Positions 51,121 to 62,254 of a stretch of DNA of 64,000 nt are shown piece by piece. The notes under the pieces were generated by a model. The model did no database searches. It saw nothing but the letters and a program-made list of their open reading frames with translations, and had not been told where the DNA came from. The translations under genes and the position numbers were made by a program. Position 1 is the first letter of the stretch. Each line of letters starts with the position of its first letter. Origin of the DNA: Demequina salsinemoris. Lineage in GTDB: Bacteria; Actinomycetota; Actinomycetes; Actinomycetales; Demequinaceae. The stretch covers positions 246,777-310,776 of the forward strand of contig NZ_BBQZ01000005.1 of the NCBI RefSeq assembly GCF_000974805.1, in the 5' to 3' direction.

Positions 51121-52724
51121 GCATCGACCTCCTTGGTGGCGTGGGACTCGACGGTCACGACCGCGTCCGCGCCGTCGACGACCGCAGGCTCGTGCGTCGC
51201 GACGACGACGGTCGCTCCCGCGTCGGCGAGCGCACGGATCTCGGCGACGACCTCGGCGCGTGACGCAGGGTCGAGGTGCGCGGTCGGCTCGTCCAGGAGC
51301 ACGAGCGGCCGGCCGGAGGACAACGCACGGGCGAGGGCCTGGCGCTGACGCTGGCCAAGGGACAGGCGTCGTCCCTCGGGGCCGAGGTCGGGGCGCTGTG
51401 GCACCCACGCGATCTGCGACGTCCAGCCGTCCAGGTCCGTCACGACGGCGCCATCCTGCGAGACCGGGGCGACTCCCGCATCGTCCCCTTCCACGCCGAC
51501 ACGACCCGACGACGGAGGGAGCAGCCCCGCGAGAGCGAGCAGCAGGGTCGACTTGCCGGATCCGTTGGGTCCGACGATCGCGGTCACGGTGCCGGGCTCG
51601 CACCGGAGCGTGACCCCTGCGGGGGCCTCGCGCCCGCCGTCGGGGGTGAGGACTCCGAGATCCGCGGCGACGAGCGCGCCGCTCGACACGGACGGCGCCT
51701 GCGCGGTGCCGCCCGCGGCGGGCACGGGCTCGTCGAGGATGCCGAAGGCGGCATCGGCCGCGGCGAGGCCGTCGGCCGAGGCGTGGAAGTGCATGCCCAC
51801 GTTGCGCAGCGGCAGGTAGACCTCGGGCGCGAGGATGAGCACCGCCAGCCCCGTTTCGATGCCGACGCCGCCGGCGACGAGCCTGAATCCCATCGTGACC
51901 GCGACGATCGCGACGGAGAGCGTCGTCAGGAGCTCGAGCACCATGCCGGACAGGAAGGCGACCCTGAGGGAGCCCATCGTCGCCTTGCGGTGCGACTCGC
52001 CGAGCTCCCTCACGCGTGCGGCCGGACCGTTCTCGCGCCCGAGGGCCTTGAGGGTGGGCACGCCCGCGATGAGGTCGAGCGTCCGAGCGCCGAGCGTCTG
52101 CATCGCCTCGAGGTGCCGCTCCGACCTGTCACGCGTCACGAGTCCGACCAGGATCATGAAGATCGGGATCAGCGGCAGCGTGAGGCCCACGATGAGCGCC
52201 GATATCCAGTCCAGGCCGAGCACGAGCACGAGCAGGATCGGGGTGAGCGTCGCCGCGAGCCCCAGCTGGGGAAGGTAGCGCACGAAGTAGGGCAGCAGGT
52301 CGTCGAGGCCGCGCGTGACGACCGTGACGACCTCGGCGCCACGGCCCGAGGCGACCCAGCGAGGCCCCATGGCGGCGGCGTGCTCCACGACCTGCTCGCG
52401 CAGCTCGGAGATCACGCGTGCGCCAGCTCGGTGCGCGAGCCGTTCCTGCAGCCACGAGACCGCGGTACGCAGCCCGACGACCGCAGCGAGAATCGGCAGC
52501 CCGACCGCGAGCCCCCTGGCGGACTCCGGCACGATCGAGCCGATCCAGCCGAGACCGTCCTCGGTGAGGGGCTCGGGGGCGAGGAGCGGCGCGAGCAGGC
52601 GCGCGATGACGAACGCCTGGAAGGCGACGAGAAGGGCCGTGGAAAGGCCGAGGCCCGCCGTCACGAGGATGTAGCGGCGGGCCGGGCCGATCCGCACGAC
52701 CAGGCGCGGATCGATGGGTTTCAT
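51117..52724 (-). CDS. cydD: ABC transporter CydD with shortened nucleotide-binding domain
   Basis: The 535-residue half-transporter has six membrane helices and a nucleotide-binding domain with Walker A GPNGSGKST, Q-loop WVPQRP, signature LSLGQRQR and Walker B LVLLDEPTAHLD. Between Q-loop and signature only about 10 residues (DLGPEGRR) remain. Family members have roughly 45-55 there, forming the alpha-helical subdomain that contacts the membrane domain, so most of it is missing. Reading frame is intact across the gap. The C-terminus overlaps cydC. It may still pair with the complete CydC. Confidence 0.9.
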   Translation of the reverse strand: MKPIDPRLVVRIGPARRYILVTAGLGLSTALLVAFQAFVIARLLAPLLAPEPLTEDGLGWIGSIVPESARGLAVGLPILAAVVGLRTAVSWLQERLAHRAGARVISELREQVVEHAAAMGPRWVASGRGAEVVTVVTRGLDDLLPYFVRYLPQLGLAATLTPILLVLVLGLDWISALIVGLTLPLIPIFMILVGLVTRDRSERHLEAMQTLGARTLDLIAGVPTLKALGRENGPAARVRELGESHRKATMGSLRVAFLSGMVLELLTTLSVAIVAVTMGFRLVAGGVGIETGLAVLILAPEVYLPLRNVGMHFHASADGLAAADAAFGILDEPVPAAGGTAQAPSVSSGALVAADLGVLTPDGGREAPAGVTLRCEPGTVTAIVGPNGSGKSTLLLALAGLLPPSSGRVGVEGDDAGVAPVSQDGAVVTDLDGWTSQIAWVPQRPDLGPEGRRLSLGQRQRQALARALSSGRPLVLLDEPTAHLDPASRAEVVAEIRALADAGATVVVATHEPAVVDGADAVVTVESHATKEVDA

Positions 52725-52733
52725 TCGATGAGG

Positions 52734-53765
52734 CTACTTCTTGAGGAACGTGAGCTCGTTGTGCTCGGGGATGTGCTCGGTGCTGATCCGGCGGCGGAAC
52801 ACCCAGTACGACCAGGACTGGTAGGCCAGGACGATCGGGGTCATGATCACCGCGACCCAGGTCATCACCGTGAGCGTGTAATCCGAGCTCGACGCGTTGC
52901 GGACCGTGAGCGAGAACTCGGGATCGATCGACGACGGCATGACATCGGGGTACATGGATCCGAAGATCAGCACGACGGCGCCGACGACGACGACCGCGTT
53001 GGCGATGAACGCCTTGCCGAAGCTCTCAGCACGCGAGAACCAGACCACGGCCACGAGGCCGAGCGCCGCGACGACGACGGCCGCCCAGGTCCACGGCTGC
53101 GAGTAGGCGAGCTGTGCCCAGATCGCCCACACCGCGGCGATCAGGAGCGAGGCGATCGAGACCTTCTTCGCGAAGTCGCCCGCACGCTGCGAGAACTCGC
53201 CGGAGGTCTTCAGCGCGAGGAAGATCGCGCCGTGCGTGAGGAACAGCGCGAGGGTCACGAGGCCGCCGAGCAGCGCGAACGGGCTCAGCAGGTCGAAGAA
53301 GTTGCCGACGTACTCGAGCCTGCCGTCGACCTCCTCGATCGGCACTCCGCGCACGAGGTTCGCGAACGCGACGCCCCACAGGATCGACGGGACCCACGCG
53401 GTGCCGATGATCGCCCAGTCCCAGCGCTGACGCCAGGCCTCGTCGTTGATCTTGCCGCGGTACTCGATCGCGACGGCGCGGATGATGAGCGACACGAGGA
53501 TCAGCAGCAGTGGCAGGTAGAACCCCGAGAACAGGGTCGCGTACCACTCGGGGAACGCCGCGAAGGTCGCGCCGCCAGCGGTGAGCAGCCACACCTCGTT
53601 GCCGTCCCACACCGGGCCGATCGTGTTGAGCGCCAGGCGGCGCTCCTTGTTGTTCTTCGCGAGCAGGCCCATGAGCATGCCGACGCCGAAGTCGAATCCC
53701 TCGAGGACGAGGTACCCGGTCCACAGGACCGCGATGAGGAGGAACCAGATGAGAGGAAGATCCAT
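52734..53765 (-). CDS. cydB: Cytochrome bd oxidase subunit II
   Basis: The 343-residue integral membrane protein has about 8-9 helices and the CydB N-terminal pattern IWFLLIAVLWTGYLVLEGFDFGVG, plus NTIGPVWDGNEVWL (about 50-63). It pairs with CydA in the quinol oxidase. ATG 53765 is 8 bases after AAGGAG; a GTG two codons upstream would be too close to it. cydA lies 12 bases upstream in the same operon. Confidence 0.97.
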   Translation of the reverse strand: MDLPLIWFLLIAVLWTGYLVLEGFDFGVGMLMGLLAKNNKERRLALNTIGPVWDGNEVWLLTAGGATFAAFPEWYATLFSGFYLPLLLILVSLIIRAVAIEYRGKINDEAWRQRWDWAIIGTAWVPSILWGVAFANLVRGVPIEEVDGRLEYVGNFFDLLSPFALLGGLVTLALFLTHGAIFLALKTSGEFSQRAGDFAKKVSIASLLIAAVWAIWAQLAYSQPWTWAAVVVAALGLVAVVWFSRAESFGKAFIANAVVVVGAVVLIFGSMYPDVMPSSIDPEFSLTVRNASSSDYTLTVMTWVAVIMTPIVLAYQSWSYWVFRRRISTEHIPEHNELTFLKK

Positions 53766-53777
53766 GATCACGACTCC

Positions 53778-55247
53778 TTAGTACGCGAAGGAGAGCGGCT
53801 TGGAGCCGTCCTCGTCGACGGTGGGCTCCTCGACCTGCGGCGCGCCCTCGATCGCGTACCGGTGCAGCAGGCGGAACCAGAAGACCGCGAGCACCGCGTA
53901 GACGATCGTGAAGATGACGAGCGAGGTGATGATCTCGCCCGCGGACACGCTCGGGGAGTACCCGGACTGCGTCAGCAGCATGACCATGTCGACGCCGTCG
54001 GGGTTGGGCGCGACGACGAAGGGCTGCCTGCCCATCTCGGTGAAGATCCAGCCGAAGCTCGCCGCGAGATACGGCATCGGCAGCGACACCAGCGCGAGAT
54101 TCCTCATCCACGGCTTCGTCGTGTAGGCGCCCTTGCGGGTGAACCACAGGATCGTGAGCGCGAGCGCGGCGGAGAACGCGGCGAGGCCGATCATGAGGCG
54201 GAAGGACCAGTACGTGACCAGCAGGTTCGGGCGGTACTCGATCTCGTCGCCGTTCGCGTCGGTCGCGCCGTAGCGCTCCGCGTACTCCTCCTGGAGCTGG
54301 TTGATGCCGCGGACCTCAGCGTCCCAGTCTCCTGTGAAGAGGAACGAGGTGAACTTGGGGATCTCGATGAGGTGGGTGACCGAGCTGGGGTCGTCGCCCG
54401 CGAGGTTGCCGATCGCGAAGAGCGAGAACGAGGCGCCGGTCTCGGTGTCCATCAGACCCTCGGCGGCGGCCATCTTGATGGGCTGCTGCTCCGCGAGCAG
54501 CTTGCCCTGGACGTCGCCCGTGTAGATGACGGCGGCACCCGCGATGAGCATCGTCACCGCGCCGAAGCGCGCGGCGGTGCGGTACATCGGCAGGTCGGCG
54601 TGGTTCGCGTCCTCGCGGTGCCTGCGCACCATCCAGTACACGGCGATCCCGGCGACGAAGTTGCCCGCGACCAGGAACGCGGTCGCGATGACGTGCGGGA
54701 AGGCTGCGAGCGTCGTGACGTTCGTCAGGACCTCGAGGATCGAGGTCATCTCCGCACGACCCGTCTCGGCGTTGTAGTCCGCGCCGACGGGGTGCTGCAT
54801 CCACGAGTTGGCCGCGATGATGAAGTAGGCGGACAGGGTCGAGCCGATGGCGAAGGCCCACACCGTCATGAGGTGGATCTTCTTGGGGAGCTTGTCCCAG
54901 CCGAAGATCCACAGGCCCAGGAACGTCGACTCGAGGAAGAACGCGAGCAGCGCCTCCATCGCCAGCGGGGCGCCGAAGATGTCGCCGACGAAGCGGGAGT
55001 AGTTGGACCAGTTCATGCCGAACTGGAACTCCTGCACGATTCCGGTCGCGATGCCCAGCGAGAAGTTGATCAGCAGCAGCTTGCCGTAGAACTTCGTCAG
55101 CCTCAGCCACTTCTCGTTGCCGGTCCGGACCCACGCCGTCTGCATGATCGCCACAAGGACGGACAGGCCGATCGTGAGCGGTACCAGGACGAAGTGGTAG
55201 ACGGTCGTGATACCGAACTGCCAGCGGGCTAGTTCGAGCGCCTCCAT
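53778..55247 (-). CDS. cydA: Cytochrome bd oxidase subunit I
   Basis: The 489-residue membrane protein binds the b558, b595 and d haems and oxidises quinol, reducing O2 to water without proton pumping. It has His18 (VYHFVLVPLTIG, b595 ligand region), ATGIVQEFQFGMNW (about 60-73), FLESTFLGLWIFGWDK and GRQPFVV following the quinol loop. The periplasmic Q-loop is short, the form common in actinobacteria. ATG 55247 follows AAAGGAGG by 8 bases. Two DosR-type boxes lie 45-77 bases upstream. Confidence 0.97.
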   Translation of the reverse strand: MEALELARWQFGITTVYHFVLVPLTIGLSVLVAIMQTAWVRTGNEKWLRLTKFYGKLLLINFSLGIATGIVQEFQFGMNWSNYSRFVGDIFGAPLAMEALLAFFLESTFLGLWIFGWDKLPKKIHLMTVWAFAIGSTLSAYFIIAANSWMQHPVGADYNAETGRAEMTSILEVLTNVTTLAAFPHVIATAFLVAGNFVAGIAVYWMVRRHREDANHADLPMYRTAARFGAVTMLIAGAAVIYTGDVQGKLLAEQQPIKMAAAEGLMDTETGASFSLFAIGNLAGDDPSSVTHLIEIPKFTSFLFTGDWDAEVRGINQLQEEYAERYGATDANGDEIEYRPNLLVTYWSFRLMIGLAAFSAALALTILWFTRKGAYTTKPWMRNLALVSLPMPYLAASFGWIFTEMGRQPFVVAPNPDGVDMVMLLTQSGYSPSVSAGEIITSLVIFTIVYAVLAVFWFRLLHRYAIEGAPQVEEPTVDEDGSKPLSFAY

Positions 55248-55291
55248 GCCAGTGCCCTCCTTTGGTAGATGCGTCAAGAAAAACTACCGAG

Positions 55292-55324
55292 GGGACCATT
55301 GTCCTATACCGGGACCATGGTCCT
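55292..55324. promoter_or_regulatory. Two DevR/DosR-type boxes upstream of cydA
   Basis: GGGACCATTGTCCT (55292-55305) and GGGACCATGGTCCT (55311-55324) are 19 bases apart. Both match the core GGGAC-N4-GTCC of the mycobacterial DosR box (TTSGGGACTWWAGTCCCSAA), including the two central A/T-type positions. The inner sequences GGACCATTGTCC and GGACCATGGTCC are near-perfect and perfect palindromes. A -10-like TAGTTT on the minus strand is at 55286-55281. Confidence 0.7.
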
Positions 55325-55786
55325 GACGGCCCGTCCGGGTGCAGGCGCGTTGCGTCCAGCATCCCAAGTTCGCGGTGTGTTCGCCACCCGCGCGGCGGGG
55401 GGGCGGACCGACTCCGTGCCTGCTCAGCAGGCGTTGCGGTCCCCCGCTCGAGGGTTCCGCTGACCTCACGCCCAGGCATCTCGCGCATCGTCCCCGACCG
55501 CGTCCACGAGCCCCGGAAGGTGCGCCCTCGCGCGCGTGTCCTGTGAATTGGATGGGGACTGTGACACAATGGGCGCCAGGTCAGCATCCGTCCACACCGG
55601 ATGCAAACCGCGCGACAGACGCAGCGACTGCGCTGCCGCCGGTCCTGACACGGTCCCGCACGGCTACCGCCGCCAGCGGCGACATCGGGGGCGCGGCGCA
55701 CGCATGGCGCCGCTGTCAGCCGCGACCGACAGACTTCCGCGGTCACAGACAGTGACCCGCGACCGACGACATGTTCGAGGTCGGGT
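55325..55786. other. 462-base spacer between cydA boxes and rne
   Basis: I see no gene here. It holds one 10-mer copy (55484-55493), a GCATCCG/CGGATGC hairpin (55584-55604) and a weak -10-like CACAAT near 55565-55570. It is probably the rne promoter and 5' untranslated leader. RNase E mRNAs often have long leaders used for autoregulation (known in other bacteria). Confidence 0.4.
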
Positions 55787-58111
<2,325 letters not shown>

Positions 58112-58131
58112 GCGCGTCCGTGGGAGGGGTC

Positions 58132-58608
58132 GTGGTCGAGTCGCGCTTCACCGCGAGGCTCGCCGCCACTCGAGAGCAGGTGCTCGAGGCCGAGTCCGAC
58201 CTCGTGTTTCAGGGCGAGGTCATGGGCATCGAGTTCCGCGACGTCGTTCGAGGAGAGTCGGGCGCGCCGCTGACGTGGGTCCAGGTGGCTCGTAACGGAC
58301 CCTTCCGGCAGACGTACGCTGGCACCTCGGTGAGCAGCGATCCCCTTGTGATGGTCTCCCGGCGCCGGGGTGTCTTCACGGAGGAGCAGACCAGCACCAC
58401 CACGGTCGACGATGCTCCCGGCGAGGACGGCCGGATCGGGGTGGAGTGGCTGCTCCGGGTGGAGGCGACCGGGAGGTACCCGTTCTCGGGGTGCTTGCTC
58501 GCTCTCACCGGATCGTCGGTGCAGCGACGGGTCAGCAGGATCCACGCCGGCATGACGATGCAGTGGGCCGCGGCGATCGAGTCGCGCGCCTTGCGGGAGC
58601 CCGCGTGA
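58132..58608 (+). CDS. Uncharacterised protein, possibly SRPBCC/START-like fold
   Basis: I do not recognise the family with confidence. The 158-residue protein has no signal or membrane segment. The order of predicted strands (SDLVFQGEVMGIEFRDVV, LTWVQVAR, RRGVFTEEQTSTTTV, IGVEWLLRVEATG) and a C-terminal amphipathic helix resemble SRPBCC ligand-binding domains. GTG 58132 follows GGGAGGGG; a GTG four codons upstream overlaps that ribosome-binding site. It sits between rne and rplU, where other actinobacteria often have a different gene. Confidence 0.6.
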   Translation: MVESRFTARLAATREQVLEAESDLVFQGEVMGIEFRDVVRGESGAPLTWVQVARNGPFRQTYAGTSVSSDPLVMVSRRRGVFTEEQTSTTTVDDAPGEDGRIGVEWLLRVEATGRYPFSGCLLALTGSSVQRRVSRIHAGMTMQWAAAIESRALREPA

Positions 58609-58650
58609 AGCAGGAGCGGGCGACGTCGCCGCGCGAGGAGGCGCGCCAGT

Positions 58651-58679
58651 TTGACCGGCGGGCCCGACGCGGGTAATCT
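58651..58679 (+). promoter_or_regulatory. Promoter of rplU-rpmA with structured leader
   Basis: TTGACC (58651-58656) and TAATCT (58674-58679) are 17 bases apart. The roughly 110-base leader contains a GGATCC/GGATCC hairpin near 58747-58763. It may be an L21-type leader, but I cannot confirm a known motif. Confidence 0.7.
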
Positions 58680-58795
58680 AGAGCGTCGGCGCGCGAGCGC
58701 CTCGAAGCCCTGCCTGCGCCCTCTGGGGAGCGGCTGCGGCAGGACCGGATCCGTTCGGGATCCACGACCACGAGTTTCAAGAGGAAAGACACATC

Positions 58796-59104
58796 ATGGT
58801 GTACGCGATTGTGAAGGCCGGTGGCCGCCAGGAGAAGGTCTCCGAGGGCGACGTCATCGTCGTCGACCGTCTCAAGGCCGAGGCCGGCTCCACCGTCGAG
58901 CTCGCCCCCGTGCTGCTCGTCGATGGTGACAAGGTCACCTCGGACGCCAAGGCGCTGGGCAAGGTCAAGGTGACCGCCGAGGTCATCCGCGACGAGCGCG
59001 GCCCGAAGATCGACATCCTCAAGTACAAGAACAAGACCGGCTACCGCAAGCGTATCGGTCACCGTCAGGAGCTCACGCGCCTGAAGGTCACGGGCATCAA
59101 GTAA
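58796..59104 (+). CDS. rplU: 50S ribosomal protein L21
   Basis: The 102-residue protein begins [19 protein letters not shown] and ends with [15 protein letters not shown]...VTGI, both L21 signatures. AGAGGAAAG precedes the ATG. rpmA follows after 15 bases. Confidence 0.98.
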   Translation: MVYAIVKAGGRQEKVSEGDVIVVDRLKAEAGSTVELAPVLLVDGDKVTSDAKALGKVKVTAEVIRDERGPKIDILKYKNKTGYRKRIGHRQELTRLKVTGIK

Positions 59105-59119
59105 GCGAGGAGATCACTC

Positions 59120-59374
59120 ATGGCACACAAGAAGGGCGCGAGCTCCTCGCGCAACGGTCGCGATTCCAACGCGCAGTACCTCGGCGTGAAGCGCTTCGGC
59201 GGTCAGGTCGTCAACGCGGGTGAGATCCTGGTCCGCCAGCGCGGCACCCACTTCCACCCGGGCGAGAACGTCGGCCGCGGCAAGGACGACACGCTGTTCG
59301 CGCTGTCCGCCGGCTCGGTGGCGTTCAACCAGCGTCGTGGCCGCAAGGTCGTCGACATCGTGGCGGGCGAGTAG
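59120..59374 (+). CDS. rpmA: 50S ribosomal protein L27
   Basis: The 84-residue protein begins [19 protein letters not shown] with no N-terminal cleavage extension, so it is the directly translated form, and contains [22 protein letters not shown] precedes the ATG. Confidence 0.98.
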   Translation: MAHKKGASSSRNGRDSNAQYLGVKRFGGQVVNAGEILVRQRGTHFHPGENVGRGKDDTLFALSAGSVAFNQRRGRKVVDIVAGE

Positions 59375-59404
59375 CAGCCGCACGCAGTCTTACGTAACTC
59401 TGGT

Positions 59405-59435
59405 TCAGGGGCGCGCCGACAGGCAGCGCCCCTGA
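59405..59435 (+). terminator. Hairpin between rpmA and obgE
   Basis: TCAGGGGCGC (59405-59414) pairs with GCGCCCCTGA (59426-59435). There is no T-tract, so attenuation rather than full termination is possible. Confidence 0.55.
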
Positions 59436-59527
59436 CCTGTATCTAGGCTCGTTCCAGAGCCGACGCGTCGCGTTCATCCGCCGACGCGCATCCCGGCCGG
59501 TGACGGCACACAAGGAAGGGAGTCGTC

Positions 59528-61060
59528 GTGGCGAGCTTCGTCGACCGCGTGACCCTGCACGTCGCAGCCGGCAAGGGAGGTCACGGCGTCGCATCCGTGC
59601 ACCGCGAGAAGTTCAAGCCGTTGGGTGGTCCCGACGGCGGCAACGGGGGCCGTGGAGGCTCCGTCGTGCTGCGCGTCGACCCGCAGGTCACCACCCTGCT
59701 CGACTACCACCACGCGCCGCATCGGTCCGCGGAGAACGGGAAGCAGGGCGCGGGCGACATGCGCCACGGCGCCAACGCCGCGGACCTCGTCCTCGGCGTT
59801 CCGAACGGGACCATCGTGAAGTCGCCCGAGGGCGACGTGCTGGCCGATCTCGTGGGCGACGGCGCCGAGCTCGTCGTCGCCGAGGGTGGCCGCGGAGGCC
59901 TGGGCAACGCGGCTCTCGCGACCACCAAGCGCAAGGCCCCGGGCTTCGCGCTGCTCGGTGAGCCCGGCGAGGAGGCCTCTGTCGTCCTCGAGCTGAAGTC
60001 CATCGCCGACGTCGCGCTCGTGGGCTACCCGAGCGCGGGCAAGTCGTCGCTCATCGCTGCGATGAGCAGGGTGCGGCCGAAGATCGCCGACTACCCCTTC
60101 ACGACCCTCGTCCCCAACCTCGGCGTCGTCGAGGCCGGCGGCAAGCGCTTCACGATGGCCGACGTGCCCGGCCTGATCGAGGGGGCGTCGGAGGGCAAGG
60201 GGCTCGGTCACGACTTCCTGCGTCACATCGAGCGCTGCTCGGTGATCGCGCATGTGCTCGACACGGCGACGCTCGAGACCGATCGTGACCCGCTGAAGGA
60301 CCTGCAGGTCATCTCCGGCGAGCTGCGCGCCTACTCGACCGACGACGCGATCAGCGGGGTTCCGCTCGCCGAACGCCCGCAGATCATCATCCTCAACAAG
60401 ATCGACGTTCCCGACGGCCGCGATCTGGCACAGCTCGTCCGGCCCGATCTCGAGGAGCTCGGGCTGCCGATCTTCGAGGTCAGCGCCGTGAGCCACGAGG
60501 GGCTGCGCGAGCTCGGGTTCGCGCTCGCTGCGATGGTGGATGAGGAGCGGGCCAAGATCCCCGAGATCGATAAGGCGCCCATCGTCCTGCGCCCGAAGGC
60601 GGTCGACGAGTCCGGATTCACGGTCAAGCACGTGCGTGACGGCGCCGAGGACTACTACCAGGTGCGTGGTGTGAGGGTCGAGCGCTGGGTGCGCCAGACC
60701 AACTTCGCCAACGACGAGGCGGTCGGCTACCTCGCGGATCGTCTCGCGCGAGCCGGCGTTGAGGAGCAGCTCTTCCGGGCCGGAGCCGTACCCGGCAGCG
60801 AGGTCGTCATCGGCCCTCGCGACGGCGGCGTCGTCTTCGACTGGGAGCCGACGATGGCATCGGGTGCGGAGCTGCTCGGACAGCGCGGCTCGGACCTGCG
60901 CATCGAGGAGCACGAGCGTTCGCATCGCGCGACTCGCGCCGAGAAGCGCCAGGAGCACAAGGAGCGGATGGACGCCAAGACGGAGGCGCGCAAGGAGCTG
61001 TGGACCGAGCGCGACGCCGGGCACTGGACCGATCCGTCCAAGGACGACGACGAACTCTGA
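59528..61060 (+). CDS. obgE: GTPase ObgE/CgtA
   Basis: The 510-residue protein has the glycine-rich Obg fold (1-158), a G domain with G1 GYPSAGKSS (about 166-174), G3 [10 protein letters not shown]4 NKID, and a C-terminal OCT domain (about 350-430) followed by a charged tail found in actinobacterial Obg. It acts in 50S assembly and growth control. The GTG start follows AAGGAAGGGAG. proB follows. Confidence 0.97.
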   Translation: MASFVDRVTLHVAAGKGGHGVASVHREKFKPLGGPDGGNGGRGGSVVLRVDPQVTTLLDYHHAPHRSAENGKQGAGDMRHGANAADLVLGVPNGTIVKSPEGDVLADLVGDGAELVVAEGGRGGLGNAALATTKRKAPGFALLGEPGEEASVVLELKSIADVALVGYPSAGKSSLIAAMSRVRPKIADYPFTTLVPNLGVVEAGGKRFTMADVPGLIEGASEGKGLGHDFLRHIERCSVIAHVLDTATLETDRDPLKDLQVISGELRAYSTDDAISGVPLAERPQIIILNKIDVPDGRDLAQLVRPDLEELGLPIFEVSAVSHEGLRELGFALAAMVDEERAKIPEIDKAPIVLRPKAVDESGFTVKHVRDGAEDYYQVRGVRVERWVRQTNFANDEAVGYLADRLARAGVEEQLFRAGAVPGSEVVIGPRDGGVVFDWEPTMASGAELLGQRGSDLRIEEHERSHRATRAEKRQEHKERMDAKTEARKELWTERDAGHWTDPSKDDDEL

Positions 61061-61126
61061 CACGATAGGGCTTGCCGGGCTCGTCGCGAGCGGCTCGGCC
61101 GCGACCGGCGACCACAGGGAGGGTAC

Positions 61127-62245
61127 GTGAGCGAGCACCTGCGAGACGTGGTCGCGCGTGCCTCGCGCATCGTCGTCAAGGTCGGGAGCTCGTCCCTCAC
61201 CGGGGATGAGGGCCGCCTCGACAAGGAGCGCCTCGGCGCTCTCGTCGACGTGCTCGCGCATGAGGCCGCCTCGGGGCGCGAGGTGATCCTCGTGACGTCG
61301 GGATCGATCGCCGCCGGTATCGGCCCTCTCGGGTTGAGCCAGCGCCCGACGAACCTTGAGCTTCAGCAGGCGGCAGCCTCGGTGGGGCAGGGCAAGCTGA
61401 TCCACGCGTACACCCAGGCGTTCGCCCACCACGGCCTGGACGTGGGTCAGGTGCTGCTCACGTCGGACGACATGGTGCGTCGCTCGCACTACGGGAACGC
61501 CCGACGCGCGCTCGAGTCGTTGCTCAGCCTCGGCGTCGTCCCGATCATCAACGAGAACGACACCGTCGCCACCGACGAGATCCGGTTCGGCGACAACGAC
61601 CGGCTCGCGGCGCTTGTCGCGACCGCCATGGCTGCGGACCTCCTGGTGCTCCTCACCGACGTGGATGCGCTGTACACGGCGGCCCCGGGCTCTCCTGGCG
61701 CCCACCGCATCTCCGTGGTGCACGGCCCGGACGACCTCGGCGGTATCGACATCTCTCGCAGGGGGTCCGCCGTCGGCACCGGCGGCATGATCACCAAGGT
61801 CGAGGCCGCGTCCATCGCGACCACCTCCGGCGTCCACGTCGTGCTTGCGAGCGCGGACGATGCGGGAGCGGCCCTTGCAGGGCAGGACGTGGGCACGGTG
61901 TTCGTCACCACGGGCAAGCGGGACACCACCCGGCTGCAATGGCTCGCCCATGCCGCGCGGACCCGTGGAGGCATCGTCCTGGACGACGGCGCCGTGCGAG
62001 CGGTGGTGAGTCGGCGAGCGTCGCTGCTCGCCGCAGGAGTGGTGGAGATCCGCGGCCATTTCGAGGCGGGCGAGCCGGTCGACCTCGTGGCGCTGGACGG
62101 GACACTCGTCGCGCGAGGCTTCGCGGGATTCTCAGCGGAGGAGGCCGAGCAGATGAAGGGGCTCAGCACCGACGCCCTCGGCGAGCAGCTCGGCGAGCAT
62201 TACGCGCGCGAGCTGATCCACATCGACCACCTCGTCGTCCTGTAG
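61127..62245 (+). CDS. proB: Glutamate 5-kinase with PUA domain
   Basis: The 372-residue enzyme phosphorylates glutamate, the first step of proline synthesis. It has an amino-acid kinase domain (KVGSSSL 18-24, SGSIAAG, INENDTVATDEIRFGDND about 144-161) and a C-terminal PUA domain (about 280-360). GGGAGGG precedes the GTG. The gene after it is an aminotransferase rather than the usual proA. A 10-mer copy encodes ADDAG. Confidence 0.96.
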   Translation: MSEHLRDVVARASRIVVKVGSSSLTGDEGRLDKERLGALVDVLAHEAASGREVILVTSGSIAAGIGPLGLSQRPTNLELQQAAASVGQGKLIHAYTQAFAHHGLDVGQVLLTSDDMVRRSHYGNARRALESLLSLGVVPIINENDTVATDEIRFGDNDRLAALVATAMAADLLVLLTDVDALYTAAPGSPGAHRISVVHGPDDLGGIDISRRGSAVGTGGMITKVEAASIATTSGVHVVLASADDAGAALAGQDVGTVFVTTGKRDTTRLQWLAHAARTRGGIVLDDGAVRAVVSRRASLLAAGVVEIRGHFEAGEPVDLVALDGTLVARGFAGFSAEEAEQMKGLSTDALGEQLGEHYARELIHIDHLVVL

Positions 62246-62254
62246 GAGGCGCGC

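Noticed and set aside
51276..55232. 1318-codon plus-strand open frame across the cyd operon
   Set aside because: It is the antisense shadow of cydD, cydB and cydA, with highly charged low-complexity translation.
55325..55786. Riboswitch in the rne leader
   Set aside because: Only a simple GCATCCG hairpin is visible. I could not match any known riboswitch core.
58609..58795. Small gene in the rplU leader
   Set aside because: Frames there lack a ribosome-binding site and coding bias. A promoter and structured leader explain the region better.
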